Part shown: positions 15,417 through 23,752 of the stretch, one piece after another | Layout: the number at the start of each line of letters is the position of its first letter | Numbering within the stretch: the first letter of the stretch is position 1 | Origin: Candidatus Rokuibacteriota bacterium | GTDB lineage: Bacteria; Methylomirabilota; Methylomirabilia; Rokubacteriales; CSP1-6 | DNA: 64,000 nucleotides | Reading direction: 5' to 3' | Assembly (NCBI GenBank): GCA_003221695.1 | Contig: QHSX01000065.1 | Location: 89,888 to 153,887 of the forward strand | The notes under the pieces: model-generated | Database searches by the model: none | The model's input: the letters and a program-made list of their open reading frames with translations, nothing else | Told to the model about the DNA's origin: nothing | Program-made: the position numbers and the translations under genes

Positions 15417-16801
15417 TACGCGTTGCGGTTACGGAACCCGAACCAGAAGGTCAGGCAGAGGATCTGCAGGTCGAAGCCGAGGCTCCAGCGCTCGATGTAG
15501 AAGAGGTCGTACTCGATCCGCTTCTCGATCGAGGTCTGACCCCGCCAGCCATTGATCTGCGCCCAGCCCGTGATGCCCGCCTTCACCTTGTGGCGGAGCA
15601 TGTACCCGGGCACCCGGCGGCGGAACTCCTCGACGAAGCTCGGGCGCTCGGGGCGCGGGCCGACGAGGCTCATCTCACCGCGCAGGACGTTCCAGAGCTG
15701 CGGCAGCTCGTCCAGGCTGAAGCGCCGGAGGAACGCCCCGAGCCGCGTGCGCCGCGAGTCGTTCGGCCGCGCCCAGACGGGGCCGGTCTCGCGCTCGGCG
15801 TCCACGCGCATCGTGCGGAACTTGAGCATCTGGAAGGGGCGCCCGTCCAGCCCCATCCGCTCCTGGCGGTAGAGGACGGGGCCGGGGGAGGCGAGCTTGA
15901 GGAGGACGGCGATCGCGAGCATCGCGGGCGCGGCCAGGACCAGTGCCCCGCCGCCGACGACGAGATCGAGCACGCGCTTCGCCACCCGATTCCAGCCGTA
16001 GAGCGGAGACTCGCGCAGGTGGATGAACGGGATCGACTCGAACTCCTCGACGCCGCCGCGGAGCGAGGCGAGACCAAAGACGTCGGGCACGAAGTGGATC
16101 GCGACGGGGTCGTCGCCGATCTCGTTGAGGACGGTGGTCAGGTGCCCTGACTCGCTGTGCGGCAGCGCGATGAACACGATGTCGACCTGCTGCCGGTCGA
16201 GCACGGCCCGGACGTCCTCGAGCCCGCCGAGCCGCGGCGCGTCGCCGCCGGGCGTCTCCGCCTTGTCCGAGAGGAGCCCGAGGACACGGATGCCGACGTC
16301 CGGCCGGCGCCTGAGCACACGCAGCACCTCCACCGCCGGCTCACCGCCACCCACGACGATCGCGTACCGCTGGTTGTAGCCCCGACGGCGCGCGAACCGG
16401 AGCAGCTCGCGGAACACCGCGCGCGAGAAGCTCACCGCGACGATCGACTGCACCCAGAAGCCCGCGATCACGAGCCGCGAGTAGTCGTACCCACGGAAGG
16501 CGAACGTCATGATCGCGACGAGGACGAGCACGCCGAGCGTGGACGCCTTGGCCACGTCGAGCCACTCGGAGAAGTGTGAGCCCAGGCGGCTCGGCCGGTA
16601 GAGGTCGAACGCGCGGAACGCGAAGCCCCACACGAGCAGGATCGGCACGAGCTGGAGCGCGTAGTCCCGGAACGGCGGCACGTCGGTCACCCGCATCAGG
16701 TGGAACCGGACCGCGTACGCGGAGACCCAGCAGACCGCGATCAGGCAGAGGTCGAAGGCGAGCGTGAGGTGCTCGAGGAGGCGCGAGTGGGCCTTCAGCA
16801 T
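15413..16801 (-). CDS. Polyprenyl-phosphate sugar-1-phosphate transferase (WcaJ/WbaP-like)
   Basis: Initiates glycan assembly by moving a sugar-1-phosphate from an NDP-sugar to undecaprenyl phosphate. The 462-residue protein has four N-terminal membrane helices (residues about 10-130), a Rossmann-like CoA-binding domain (YAIVVGGGEPAVEVLRVL), then a further membrane helix and the catalytic domain. That domain shows PGPVLYRQERMGLDGRPF, QMLKFRTMR, RFSLDELPQLWNVLRGEMS, and LVGPRPERPSF with the Asp-Glu pair. It ends with the RIEYDLFYIERWSLGFDL segment typical of polyprenyl glucosyl-phosphotransferases. ATG 16801 overlaps the upstream GT4 gene by 7 nt. Glucose-1-P or galactose-1-P are the usual substrates of close relatives; which one applies here is not shown. 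Confidence 0.9.
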   Translation of the reverse strand: MLKAHSRLLEHLTLAFDLCLIAVCWVSAYAVRFHLMRVTDVPPFRDYALQLVPILLVWGFAFRAFDLYRPSRLGSHFSEWLDVAKASTLGVLVLVAIMTFAFRGYDYSRLVIAGFWVQSIVAVSFSRAVFRELLRFARRRGYNQRYAIVVGGGEPAVEVLRVLRRRPDVGIRVLGLLSDKAETPGGDAPRLGGLEDVRAVLDRQQVDIVFIALPHSESGHLTTVLNEIGDDPVAIHFVPDVFGLASLRGGVEEFESIPFIHLRESPLYGWNRVAKRVLDLVVGGGALVLAAPAMLAIAVLLKLASPGPVLYRQERMGLDGRPFQMLKFRTMRVDAERETGPVWARPNDSRRTRLGAFLRRFSLDELPQLWNVLRGEMSLVGPRPERPSFVEEFRRRVPGYMLRHKVKAGITGWAQINGWRGQTSIEKRIEYDLFYIERWSLGFDLQILCLTFWFGFRNRNAY

Positions 16802-17952
16802 GCCTGTCGCGCGCCGGCCTCCCGCCACCGGGTCTCGACGTATTCGGCGAGCCGCCGCTTGAAGACGGGACGGTCGAACTCCCGCGCGCGTTCCCGCAGG
16901 GCCTTGGGATCGAACCGGTCCTCGGCCGCCTCGAAGGCGCGGATCGCCCCCGCGAGCGCCTCGACCGTCTGCTCGGCGAAGAAGAGCGCCGTCGGCGCCG
17001 CGTGCTCCGCGCCGAGGGGGACCATCGTCTCGAGCACGCCGCCGCGCCCGAGCGCCACCGTCGGACGCCCCGCGGCGGCAGCTTCGAGCGGCACGATCCC
17101 GAAATCCTCGACCGCGGGGAAGAGCACGGCGCGGCAGCGCGCGTAGAGCTCGGCGACTTCGCGGTCGTCCCGCCAGCCAAGGAACTCGATGGATGGGCCG
17201 GCGAGCGCCTTGAGCCGCCGCTCTTCCGGACCGGTGCCGACGATGAGGAGGCGCCGGCCGAGCCGCCGGGCCGCGCCGATGGCCAGGTCGATGCGCTTGT
17301 AGGGGACGAGCGCCGACACCACCAGGTAGTAGTCGTCCACCCGGTCGGCGATGCGGAACCGCTCGACGTCGACCGGCGGGTGGATGACGTCGGCCTCGCG
17401 GCCCCAGACGCGCCGGATGCGTTCGGCGATGTGGTGGGAGATCGCGACGATGCCGTGGATCGACTCGTTGCGCCGATCCCACCGACGGAGCCCGGCGGCG
17501 ACGGGCGGGGCGAGGAGCCGCGTGGCAAGCCCGGCGCGCGCGCCGAGGTAGTCGTCGGCGAGGTCCCACACGTAGCGCATCGGCGTGAAGCAGTAGCAGA
17601 GGTGGAGCGCGCCCGGCGGCGTGCGGACGCCCTTGGCGACGCAGTGGCTCAGCGAGAGGACGAGATCGTAGCGGGCGAGGTCGAAGCGCCGTACCGCCGC
17701 GGGGAACAGCGGGAGATAGCGGCGATACTGCGCGGCGGCGGCCGGGAGCCGCTGGACGAACGAGGTCACGACGCGGCGGCGCTCGATCACGGGCGAGACA
17801 CTTCCGGGGACGTGGACCAGCGTGAAGAGCGGCGCGTCGGGGAACAGCTCGCAGACGACCTCGAGACACCGCTCGCCCCCACGCATGCCCGTCAGCCAGT
17901 CGTGGACGAGCGCGACGCGCGGGCTCGACCGCGCGGCAGCCGCGCGGTCCAC
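16795..17952 (-). CDS. GT4-family glycosyltransferase
   Basis: GT-B retaining transferase of 385 residues. The N-terminal half holds VALVHDWLTGMRGGERCLEVV, a common start in mannosyl- and galactosyltransferases of EPS clusters. The C-terminal half has YYLVVSALVPYKRIDLAIGA, LLIVGTGPEERRL and the nucleotide-sugar motif AVEDFGIVPLEAAAAGRPTVA with the E-x7-E pair. GTG 17952 is preferred because it falls 2 nt after the gmd stop; an upstream TTG would overlap gmd by 34 nt. It lies between the GDP-mannose dehydratase and the phosphoglycosyltransferase, so a 6-deoxyhexose or mannose donor is plausible but unproven. Confidence 0.85.
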   Translation of the reverse strand: MDRAAAARSSPRVALVHDWLTGMRGGERCLEVVCELFPDAPLFTLVHVPGSVSPVIERRRVVTSFVQRLPAAAAQYRRYLPLFPAAVRRFDLARYDLVLSLSHCVAKGVRTPPGALHLCYCFTPMRYVWDLADDYLGARAGLATRLLAPPVAAGLRRWDRRNESIHGIVAISHHIAERIRRVWGREADVIHPPVDVERFRIADRVDDYYLVVSALVPYKRIDLAIGAARRLGRRLLIVGTGPEERRLKALAGPSIEFLGWRDDREVAELYARCRAVLFPAVEDFGIVPLEAAAAGRPTVALGRGGVLETMVPLGAEHAAPTALFFAEQTVEALAGAIRAFEAAEDRFDPKALRERAREFDRPVFKRRLAEYVETRWREAGARQAC

Positions 17953-17954
17953 GG

Positions 17955-18923
17955 CTAGCTGGCCCGAGACCGGATGCGGCGTCGCCAATACTCGAGGAGG
18001 TCCGTCAGCGTCGTCTCGAGCGGGATGGTGGGGCGCCAGCCGAGCGTCGTCTCGATCTTCTCCCGCGAGCCGCGCAGGATCGGTACGTCGGAGGGCCGGA
18101 GCCGCGTGGGGTCCTGACGGACCTCGATCCGCGGCGCCGTGGACTTGCCGACGTAGAAGTTCAGCACGCGCTCGATCGACCAGTCGACCCCCGAGCAGAG
18201 GTTGTAGACCTCGCCCGGCGTGCCCCGCTCGAGCAGCGTCCAGTACCCGCGTACGATGTCGCGGACGTCCGAGAAGTCGCGTGTGGGCTTGAGATCGCCG
18301 ACCAGCACCACCGGCTCGCGCAGGCCCGCCTCGATCTCGGCCACCTGCTTGGCGAAGTTCGACGTCGCGAAAGTCTCGCCTCGACGGGGGCCCTCGTGGT
18401 TGAACGCGCGCGCGCGCACGATGTGCATGCCGTAGCTCTTGAAGTACTGATAGCCCATCAGGTCCTGCGTGACCTTGCTCACCGCGTAGGGTGAGAGCGG
18501 ACGCAGCGGGTTCGTCTCACGGACCGGCAGCTCGTCGGGGTACACGAGGCCGTACTCCTCGCTCGAGCCGATCACGATGAAGCGCGCCTTCGAGCCGAGC
18601 TGCCGCATCCCCTCGAAGAGGTTGAGCTGGCAGATCGCGTTGGTCGAGAGCGTCTCCGTCGGGGTCTGCCACGAGGCCTGCACGAAGCTCTGGGCCGCGA
18701 GGTGGACGATATAGTCGGGCTGCGCCTCGGCGAGGAGCGCGCGCACGGACAGGAGATCGCGCAGATCGCCGTCGACCAGGCTGATCCGATCCCGCAGGTG
18801 CTCGACGTGCTCCGTCTTGCTCCGCCAGCGGAGCGAGCCGACCACCTCGGCGCCCTGCGCGAGCGCGAACTCGGCGAGGTGGCTGCCGACGAAGCCGGTG
18901 ATGCCGGTGATGAGGACGCGCAC
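17955..18923 (-). CDS. gmd: GDP-mannose 4,6-dehydratase-like SDR
   Basis: Extended short-chain dehydrogenase of 322 residues, predicted to make GDP-4-keto-6-deoxymannose. Visible features are the NAD(P) motif GITGFVGSHL, the catalytic GSSEEYG with YAVSK, and the Gmd/Rmd hallmark RAFNHEGPRRGE followed by SNFAKQVAEIEAG and RDFSDVRDIVRGY. Rmd reductases share the last two motifs, so a GDP-4-keto-6-deoxymannose reductase is the main alternative. GTG 18923 starts the conserved MRVLITG; TAGGAT lies 6 nt upstream as a likely -10 box. It heads a four-gene minus-strand unit ending in the ligase. Confidence 0.82.
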   Translation of the reverse strand: MRVLITGITGFVGSHLAEFALAQGAEVVGSLRWRSKTEHVEHLRDRISLVDGDLRDLLSVRALLAEAQPDYIVHLAAQSFVQASWQTPTETLSTNAICQLNLFEGMRQLGSKARFIVIGSSEEYGLVYPDELPVRETNPLRPLSPYAVSKVTQDLMGYQYFKSYGMHIVRARAFNHEGPRRGETFATSNFAKQVAEIEAGLREPVVLVGDLKPTRDFSDVRDIVRGYWTLLERGTPGEVYNLCSGVDWSIERVLNFYVGKSTAPRIEVRQDPTRLRPSDVPILRGSREKIETTLGWRPTIPLETTLTDLLEYWRRRIRSRAS

Positions 18924-18929
18924 TCGCCT

Positions 18930-18935
18930 ATCCTA
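18930..18935 (-). promoter_or_regulatory. -10 box of the gmd unit (TAGGAT)
   Basis: TAGGAT on the minus strand (18935-18930) ends 6 nt before the GTG start at 18923, which places transcription initiation at the start codon itself. No Shine-Dalgarno sequence or clear -35 box is present. Confidence 0.4.
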
Positions 18936-18949
18936 CTAGAAGGCGGCGC

Positions 18950-19195
18950 TCAGCGGAACTTCAGGACCAGCCCGAGGACCCACATCCAGACGGGCACGGC
19001 GACGCCGAAGAGGGCCACCATGGTGGTCACGCTCCACCGGAAGTGCGAGCGCATATCGACCCTGATTTCGCGGAGCTCTCCGAACACCTGCTCGAAGCGC
19101 CGGTCGACCTGCTCGAAGCGCTGATCGATGCTACCCCGCAGGTCGTCCAGGCGCTTGTGCACGTCGTCGATGCGCTTGGAGAGCTCCTCAGCCAC
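18950..19195 (-). CDS. Small coiled-coil protein with a C-terminal membrane segment
   Basis: The 81-residue protein has two parts: an amphipathic coiled coil with heptad-like repeats (KRIDDVHKRLDDLRGSIDQR, then FEQVDRRFEQVFGELREI) and one hydrophobic segment near the C-terminus (about residues 55-77). The coiled coil would face the cytoplasm or form oligomers, with the tail in the membrane. Similar tiny proteins are common as hypothetical proteins in environmental genomes; no function is known to me. The GTG start at 19195 follows TAGCAT (19207-19202 on the minus strand) by 6 nt, a leaderless arrangement. It stands between the gmd unit and the large glycan unit and could be cotranscribed with neither. 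Confidence 0.65.
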   Translation of the reverse strand: MAEELSKRIDDVHKRLDDLRGSIDQRFEQVDRRFEQVFGELREIRVDMRSHFRWSVTTMVALFGVAVPVWMWVLGLVLKFR

Positions 19196-19201
19196 GCGTT
19201 C

Positions 19202-19207
19202 ATGCTA
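19202..19207 (-). promoter_or_regulatory. Possible -10 box of the small coiled-coil gene (TAGCAT)
   Basis: TAGCAT on the minus strand ends 6 nt before GTG 19195, so the transcript would start at the initiation codon. The match is modest and there is no -35 box; support comes from the same spacing at other genes in this window. Confidence 0.33.
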
Positions 19208-19209
19208 GG

Positions 19210-19365
19210 GGAGGTTTCGCTCTCACACAAGCTGGATGAGTTCAGACACATCGGCCTGACACTCGACCTGAAGCGGGAGGGTTCGATGTCGCCGCGCCCG
19301 ACGTCGTGGAACTTGGGCCGCTCAACCCCGACCGCCCGCAGCATCCCCTTCAGCGCCAGCGGAGG
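19210..19365 (-). pseudogene. Possible decayed HEPN-domain fragment
   Basis: Immediately after the GT2 stop codon the minus strand reads LKGMLRAVGVERPKFHDVG, which resembles the middle of HEPN-domain proteins (K-A-L-L-x-x-x-G-V-E-P-P-x-x-H-D-V/I/L). After HDVG the match continues only in another frame (HRTLPLQVECQADVSELIQL) and then ends in a stop, so a frameshift is indicated. No start, N-terminal part or catalytic R-x4-6-H of a HEPN RNase remains. The fragment is short and the call is tentative; the stretch otherwise holds nothing I recognise. Confidence 0.33.
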
Positions 19366-20172
19366 CTACAGGTGGTCGCGCGAGCCTCGCGCCCGGCGGA
19401 GGGCGCGGCGCCACGCGGCGGGCACCGCCAGCGCGAGCGCCGGGCGTGCGGCGAAGAGGGCGCACCACCAGGGGTACGCCCCGCGTCGCACCGCCCGCCA
19501 GCGCACGCGCGCCTCGGCCCGGAGGCGCTCGGCGTCGCGCATCGCCGTGACGCGTCCGGGCAGGAGGCGTCGCACCACGAGCGGCTCGGACAGGTTCGCC
19601 AGCCGCGCGAGCCGGCTCATACGCATCCAGAGGTCGTAGTCCTGCGCGACCGGCAGCGTCTCGTCGTATCCGCCCGCCCGCTCGACGACCGCCCGACGCA
19701 TCATGACCGAGGAATGCACGAAGGGATTGCGTCGGATGAGCACGCGCCGGAGCGCCCCATCGTCCTCCGGCGGGCGGATCCACGCGACCTCGCGTCCCGC
19801 CGCGTCGACCGCGCGCGCGCCCGTGCCGAGGAGCCCGACGTCCGGGTGCGCGTCCAGGAACGCGCGCTGGCGCGCGAGCCGCTCCGGCAGGGCCAGGTCG
19901 TCGGCGTCGAGTCGTGCCACGAGCGGCGCGCGCGCCCGGGCGAGTGCCTGGTTGAGCGCGCGCGTGAGTCCCACGCGCGCCTGGCGCTCGGTGCGAACGC
20001 GCGAGTCCCGCACCGCCGCCAGCAGCTCTGGCGTGGCATCGGTCGAGCCGTCGTCGATCACGATCAGCTCGAGGTCGCCCGCGGTCTGCGCGAGCACGCT
20101 CGCCACCGCGTCGCGCACCCACGGCGCGCCGTTGTACACGGACATGAGCACGGAGACGGCGGGAACACTCAC
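19366..20172 (-). CDS. GT2-family (GT-A) glycosyltransferase
   Basis: Inverting glycosyltransferase of 268 residues. It opens with VSVPAVSVLMSVYNGAPWVRDA, followed by LIVIDDGSTDATPELL, ARLDADDLALPERLARQ (the D-x-D metal-binding motif) and DYDLWMRMSRLA, the typical acceptor-side ED/DYDLW motif of the rhamnosyl- or galactosyltransferase-like GT2 branch. GTG 20172 overlaps the upstream methyltransferase stop as GTGA. It is the last gene of the 26-kb glycan unit. The sugar transferred cannot be read from the sequence. Confidence 0.88.
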   Translation of the reverse strand: MSVPAVSVLMSVYNGAPWVRDAVASVLAQTAGDLELIVIDDGSTDATPELLAAVRDSRVRTERQARVGLTRALNQALARARAPLVARLDADDLALPERLARQRAFLDAHPDVGLLGTGARAVDAAGREVAWIRPPEDDGALRRVLIRRNPFVHSSVMMRRAVVERAGGYDETLPVAQDYDLWMRMSRLARLANLSEPLVVRRLLPGRVTAMRDAERLRAEARVRWRAVRRGAYPWWCALFAARPALALAVPAAWRRALRRARGSRDHL

Positions 20173-21125
20173 GCGGCGGTCGTCGGGCCCGCGATCTTGC
20201 GGAAGAGGAGGTTCAGGTACGGCAGGCACACGACGGGCGGCAGGCCCACGGCGTGCGCGGCGGCCGCGAGCCCGGCGAAGACCGGCAGGAGGGTCCGCCG
20301 CGTGCGCGAGCGCGCCGTGTCGCGGAAGAAGCGCCAACCGTAGCCCGCCGCCTCGGTGACGTCCTCGAGACCACGCCAGCCCGACGAGGGCAGGCAGTCG
20401 GCGAGGGTCGCGTTTCGCCAGCCGGTGCCGTCTGCGACGAACTCCGCATAGGGGACGTCGCGGAACACGCGCCGACGCAGGGCGCGGGCGTAACGGTAGG
20501 CGATCGGCGCCGGGAGCCACTGAACGAGCGGCAGCCCGACCGAGTGCGTCTCGAGCGGGAACCACCGGTTGGGCGTGTCGAGGACCGCGACGTGACCGCC
20601 CGGTGCGAGCACGCGGTAGTACTCGTCCACCTGGGCACGTCGCGTGCGCGCGGGCAGGTGTTCCACGACGCCGACGGCGAGCACGATGTCGAACGCGCCG
20701 TCCGCCCACGGCAGCCGCCGCGTGGCGTCGTGCGAGATGTGGGCGACCTCGCGCACGCGGCCGAGCCCGAGCTCCTGCACCTTGGCGCGCGTGAGCGCGA
20801 CGAACGCGGGGTCGGTGTCGAATGTGTGGATGCGCGCGACCTCCGGCTGGTCCGCGAGGTACTCGGTCATGTGGCCGAAGGAGCAGCCGACCTCGAGGAC
20901 CTCGAGCTCGTGCGCGCCGCGCGCGTGGAGATAGCGGAAGAGGGGCCCGAGGAAGTGCCGGCCACGCGTCTCCTTGAAGTCGAAGTAGAGCGGCGCGCGT
21001 CGCACCCCTTTGCGCTCGATGAGCATCCGGATCACGCGCTCGCTGTAGCGCGTCGGATATTCGCGGCCGTCGACGGCGAGGACGCGGCGCTCCCCGAGAT
21101 CGACGATGCGATACGACTCGTCCAT
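20169..21125 (-). CDS. Class I SAM-dependent methyltransferase
   Basis: Rossmann-fold methyltransferase of 318 residues. The SAM motif is LEVLEVGCSFGHMTEYLADQ (about residue 77), with the acidic motif II near IHTFDTDPAF and motif IV FDIVLAVGVVEHLPARTR. A long C-terminal region ending in a hydrophobic stretch (VFAGLAAAAHAVGLPPVV) suggests membrane association. ATG 21125 is chosen because TATACT lies 7 nt upstream; readings further 5' overlap the neighbouring gene in another frame. Its setting among glycosyltransferases suggests O-methylation of a sugar or a lipid-linked glycan. Confidence 0.82.
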   Translation of the reverse strand: MDESYRIVDLGERRVLAVDGREYPTRYSERVIRMLIERKGVRRAPLYFDFKETRGRHFLGPLFRYLHARGAHELEVLEVGCSFGHMTEYLADQPEVARIHTFDTDPAFVALTRAKVQELGLGRVREVAHISHDATRRLPWADGAFDIVLAVGVVEHLPARTRRAQVDEYYRVLAPGGHVAVLDTPNRWFPLETHSVGLPLVQWLPAPIAYRYARALRRRVFRDVPYAEFVADGTGWRNATLADCLPSSGWRGLEDVTEAAGYGWRFFRDTARSRTRRTLLPVFAGLAAAAHAVGLPPVVCLPYLNLLFRKIAGPTTAA

Positions 21126-21132
21126 CGGGAGC

Positions 21133-21138
21133 AGTATA
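21133..21138 (-). promoter_or_regulatory. Internal -10 box (TATACT) before a methyltransferase gene
   Basis: TATACT on the minus strand (21138-21133) is a 5/6 match to the -10 consensus, in a 16-nt gap, ending 7 nt before ATG 21125. It may start a near-leaderless transcript for the last two genes of the large unit. Confidence 0.42.
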
Positions 21139-21141
21139 GCG

Positions 21142-21975
21142 TCAGGCCTTCCGGGCGACGACCAGCAGCATGTGGCCGAGCACCCTGAGCGCGGCCTCCG
21201 TGTACAGGAGTCGCCGCGCCGCCGCGGCGAGCGTCGACCGTCGGCGCTCCTCCCGGCCGGGGACGGCACGGACTCGTTCGCCCGAAACGACACTCCCTCC
21301 CGAGCCCGTCCCGCCCCCGGCCGCGCGCGATCGCCATCGAAACACACGTCGGAGCGCCTGGCGGAGGAGCCGTGCGGGGTCGTACGGGTGCGCGGAGCGC
21401 ACGCTGAACCCGTGGCGAGCGAGCGTCGCCGTGATCTCGGCGCGGGAGAAGGCGTACTGATAGAACTCACCACCCCGCCGGGCGAGCGCCCGGTTCCGAC
21501 GTCGGATCCAGGGCGCCCCGAGCCGGCGTGCCCCGTTCACGTACGGCACGGAGACCAGGAGCACGCCGCCCGGCGCCAGCACCCGACGCGCCTCTGCGAG
21601 GATCGCGTCGGGGCCACCCGCGTCGTGCTCGACGACGCCCAGCGAAATGTAGCCGGCCAGCGCGCCGTCGCGGACCGCGAGCGCCCGGAGCTCCATCACG
21701 CCGAGCGGCGCCGGCGCCACGCGACGGCACGCGGCGAGCGCCTCGAGACTCCAGTCCACGCCTGCCACGCGCCAGCCCCGCTCGCGCAGGAGCAGGACGT
21801 ACTGACCGAGTCCGCACCCCGCCTCGAGGATCGGGCCAGCCGTGGGCAGCGCCTCCGTGATCAGCGTGGTCAGCGGCGAGCGGCGGGCGACCGCGAGCTG
21901 TTCCGCGACCGAGTGGCCGCCCCAGTGCTCGGTCCAGAACGCCTCCCGCGCCGCCACCGCGTAGTAGGCGAGCAC
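21142..21975 (-). CDS. Class I SAM-dependent methyltransferase
   Basis: The 277-residue protein has the SAM-binding motif PILEAGCGLGQYVLLLRERG, the acidic WRVAGVDWS, LGVVEHDAGGP, and the post-motif EARRVLAPGGVLLVSVPYVN typical of small-molecule or sugar methyltransferases (UbiE/Coq5-like fold). An N-terminal segment with EAFWTEHWGGH is common in methyltransferases of polysaccharide loci. GTG 21975 lies 2 nt after the upstream stop. The C-terminal 60 residues are rich in Arg and Gly and appear poorly conserved. Substrate unknown; one of six methyltransferase-like genes in the glycan region. Confidence 0.8.
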   Translation of the reverse strand: MLAYYAVAAREAFWTEHWGGHSVAEQLAVARRSPLTTLITEALPTAGPILEAGCGLGQYVLLLRERGWRVAGVDWSLEALAACRRVAPAPLGVMELRALAVRDGALAGYISLGVVEHDAGGPDAILAEARRVLAPGGVLLVSVPYVNGARRLGAPWIRRRNRALARRGGEFYQYAFSRAEITATLARHGFSVRSAHPYDPARLLRQALRRVFRWRSRAAGGGTGSGGSVVSGERVRAVPGREERRRSTLAAAARRLLYTEAALRVLGHMLLVVARKA

Positions 21976-21977
21976 GG

Positions 21978-22634
21978 TCAGCCTTTGCGAGCGAGCGCCA
22001 CGAACCCGGTCGCGAAGCTCGAGAGAAACGGCGAGCGCCGGACCGGGCCGAGACCGTCGAGTACCAGCAAGAGCGCCGTGAGCGGCGCGAGGCCCGCGCC
22101 GACGAGCCACCGCGCGGGGCGCGACGCGACATGCGCCGCCCCCTGACGCAGCTGGTTGGCGAGGGTCGTGAAGAAGCGTCCCTGCGTCGCGAGCGCGAGC
22201 GTTCGGAGGCCCGCGGTCTCGACCAGCTCACGCGCGCGCATCTCGGTGAACCGGTGACGATCGGTCGGGCCGTCGGCGCGATGGAAGAACGGCACCGTGA
22301 GCACCGCCGTGCCACCCGGGACGAGGACGCGCGCGATCTCGCGCATCGCGGCCTCGGGCGAGACGACGTACTGGAGGACCTCGACGCACACGACCCAGTC
22401 CACGCTCGCGTCGCGGAGGGGCAGACCCTGGGCGTCGGCGACGACGTCGGGGCGCTCGCCCGCCTCGAGGTCGACTCGCACCCAGCGCCGGACCCGGTCG
22501 CGCCGCGGCCGCCAGCGACCGCGCGCCATCACCTTCGCGCCGATCTCGAGGACCACGCCTTCGAGCCCCGGCGTGAGCCGCTCGAGGTCCACGTCGAGGA
22601 GGATGCGACGGTAGCTGAGCCCCAGCGGGCGCAT
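21978..22634 (-). CDS. Class I SAM-dependent methyltransferase
   Basis: The 218-residue protein has a less usual SAM motif, VVLEIGAKVMARGRW, in which the glycine-rich loop is GAKVMA rather than G-x-G-x-G. The rest of the fold is clear: VRVDLEAGERPDVVADAQGL, VDWVVCVEVLQYVVSP, and REIARVLVPGGTAVLTVPFFHRAD. ATG 22634 shares its first base with the stop of the upstream glycosyltransferase (TGATG). The weak motif I is like that of some methyltransferases in O-antigen clusters, so activity is likely but not certain. Confidence 0.75.
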   Translation of the reverse strand: MRPLGLSYRRILLDVDLERLTPGLEGVVLEIGAKVMARGRWRPRRDRVRRWVRVDLEAGERPDVVADAQGLPLRDASVDWVVCVEVLQYVVSPEAAMREIARVLVPGGTAVLTVPFFHRADGPTDRHRFTEMRARELVETAGLRTLALATQGRFFTTLANQLRQGAAHVASRPARWLVGAGLAPLTALLLVLDGLGPVRRSPFLSSFATGFVALARKG

Positions 22635-23752
22635 CACTCGCCGGCGCGGGCGAGGCGCTTGAGTAGCTCGATCTCCTCGGCGACGAGCCGGGCGAGGTCG
22701 TAGCGCTCGACGACTCGCGCCCGCGCCCGCGCCGCGAGCGCCCGGGCGCCCTCGGGATCGCCGAGCACGCGCGCCAGCGCCTCCGCCAGCCCGCCGGGAT
22801 CGCCGAGGTCGAAGAGGAGGCCGGTCGCGCCCGCCTCGATGACCGCCCGGTTGCCGCCGACGTTCGAGGCGACGCAGGGCACGCCGGCGCTCATCGCCTC
22901 GAGCAGGGCCTTCGGGTGCCCCTCGGTTCGAGACGGCAACACGAACGCGTCGGCGGCGGCGAGGTACGCGGGCACGCGCCGGTGCTCGACGACCGGCACG
23001 AACTCCGCGGCGACTCCCCGGCGGCGCGCCTCCGCCTCGAGGCTCGCACGCGCCGGTCCGTCCCCGACGAATGTGAGCCGCAGCTCGAAACGGCCGGCGA
23101 GCCCGGCCGCCGCCGCGACGACCGCGCCGAGGTTCTTCTCCGCCGACAGCCGCCCCACGTAGAGGACGTTCTTCAGTCGCCCCGGGCGCCGCGGTACGGG
23201 GGCGAAGCGCGTGGTATCGACGCCGTTCGGGATCAGGTGGACCTTCGCCCCTCCGACGCGCGCGGCGACGTGGGCCCCGAGCTCCGACGTGGTCACGATC
23301 ACGGCATCCGCCGCGCGGAGCGCGAGGGACTCGACCGCGCGGCGCAGCACGCCGGTCGTGCGGGAGCGCGCGAGACGGCCGTACCAGAAGCCGTAGGTCG
23401 TGACGAACGGGACGCCGAACCGCCGCTTCGCGACGACGGCTGGCAGCGCTCCCGTGATCTGGAACACGCGGAAGATCGCGCAGCGCCGAAACTCGCGGGC
23501 ATACCTGAGCGGCATCACGACGCTGTAGACCCAGGGGTGCCACCCGCCGCCGGGGTGGAGACTGACCCGTGCCAAAACCTCCGGATCTGTCGTGTACGGG
23601 TCGAGCGACTCGGCGAGGTAGCTGAAGTACCGGACCGCCTCGAAGGCGCGGGCGTAGGGCGTGAGGTAGCCGTCGATCAGGCGCGCGTGCTGGCCGGTCC
23701 TCGCGAGCTCACCGAGGCCGCCGCGGATCGCGGGGAGGAGCCCTAGGATCAT
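22634..23752 (-). CDS. GT4-family glycosyltransferase
   Basis: Retaining GT-B transferase of 372 residues. It has the donor-domain pieces [69 protein letters not shown] and [20 protein letters not shown], which carries the E-x7-E nucleotide-sugar contact. The N-terminal acceptor domain is variable. The start at ATG 23752 overlaps the upstream gene as ATGA (23749-23752). Part of a chain of three GT4 genes and several methyltransferases; donor sugar unknown. Confidence 0.87.
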   Translation of the reverse strand: MILGLLPAIRGGLGELARTGQHARLIDGYLTPYARAFEAVRYFSYLAESLDPYTTDPEVLARVSLHPGGGWHPWVYSVVMPLRYAREFRRCAIFRVFQITGALPAVVAKRRFGVPFVTTYGFWYGRLARSRTTGVLRRAVESLALRAADAVIVTTSELGAHVAARVGGAKVHLIPNGVDTTRFAPVPRRPGRLKNVLYVGRLSAEKNLGAVVAAAAGLAGRFELRLTFVGDGPARASLEAEARRRGVAAEFVPVVEHRRVPAYLAAADAFVLPSRTEGHPKALLEAMSAGVPCVASNVGGNRAVIEAGATGLLFDLGDPGGLAEALARVLGDPEGARALAARARARVVERYDLARLVAEEIELLKRLARAGE

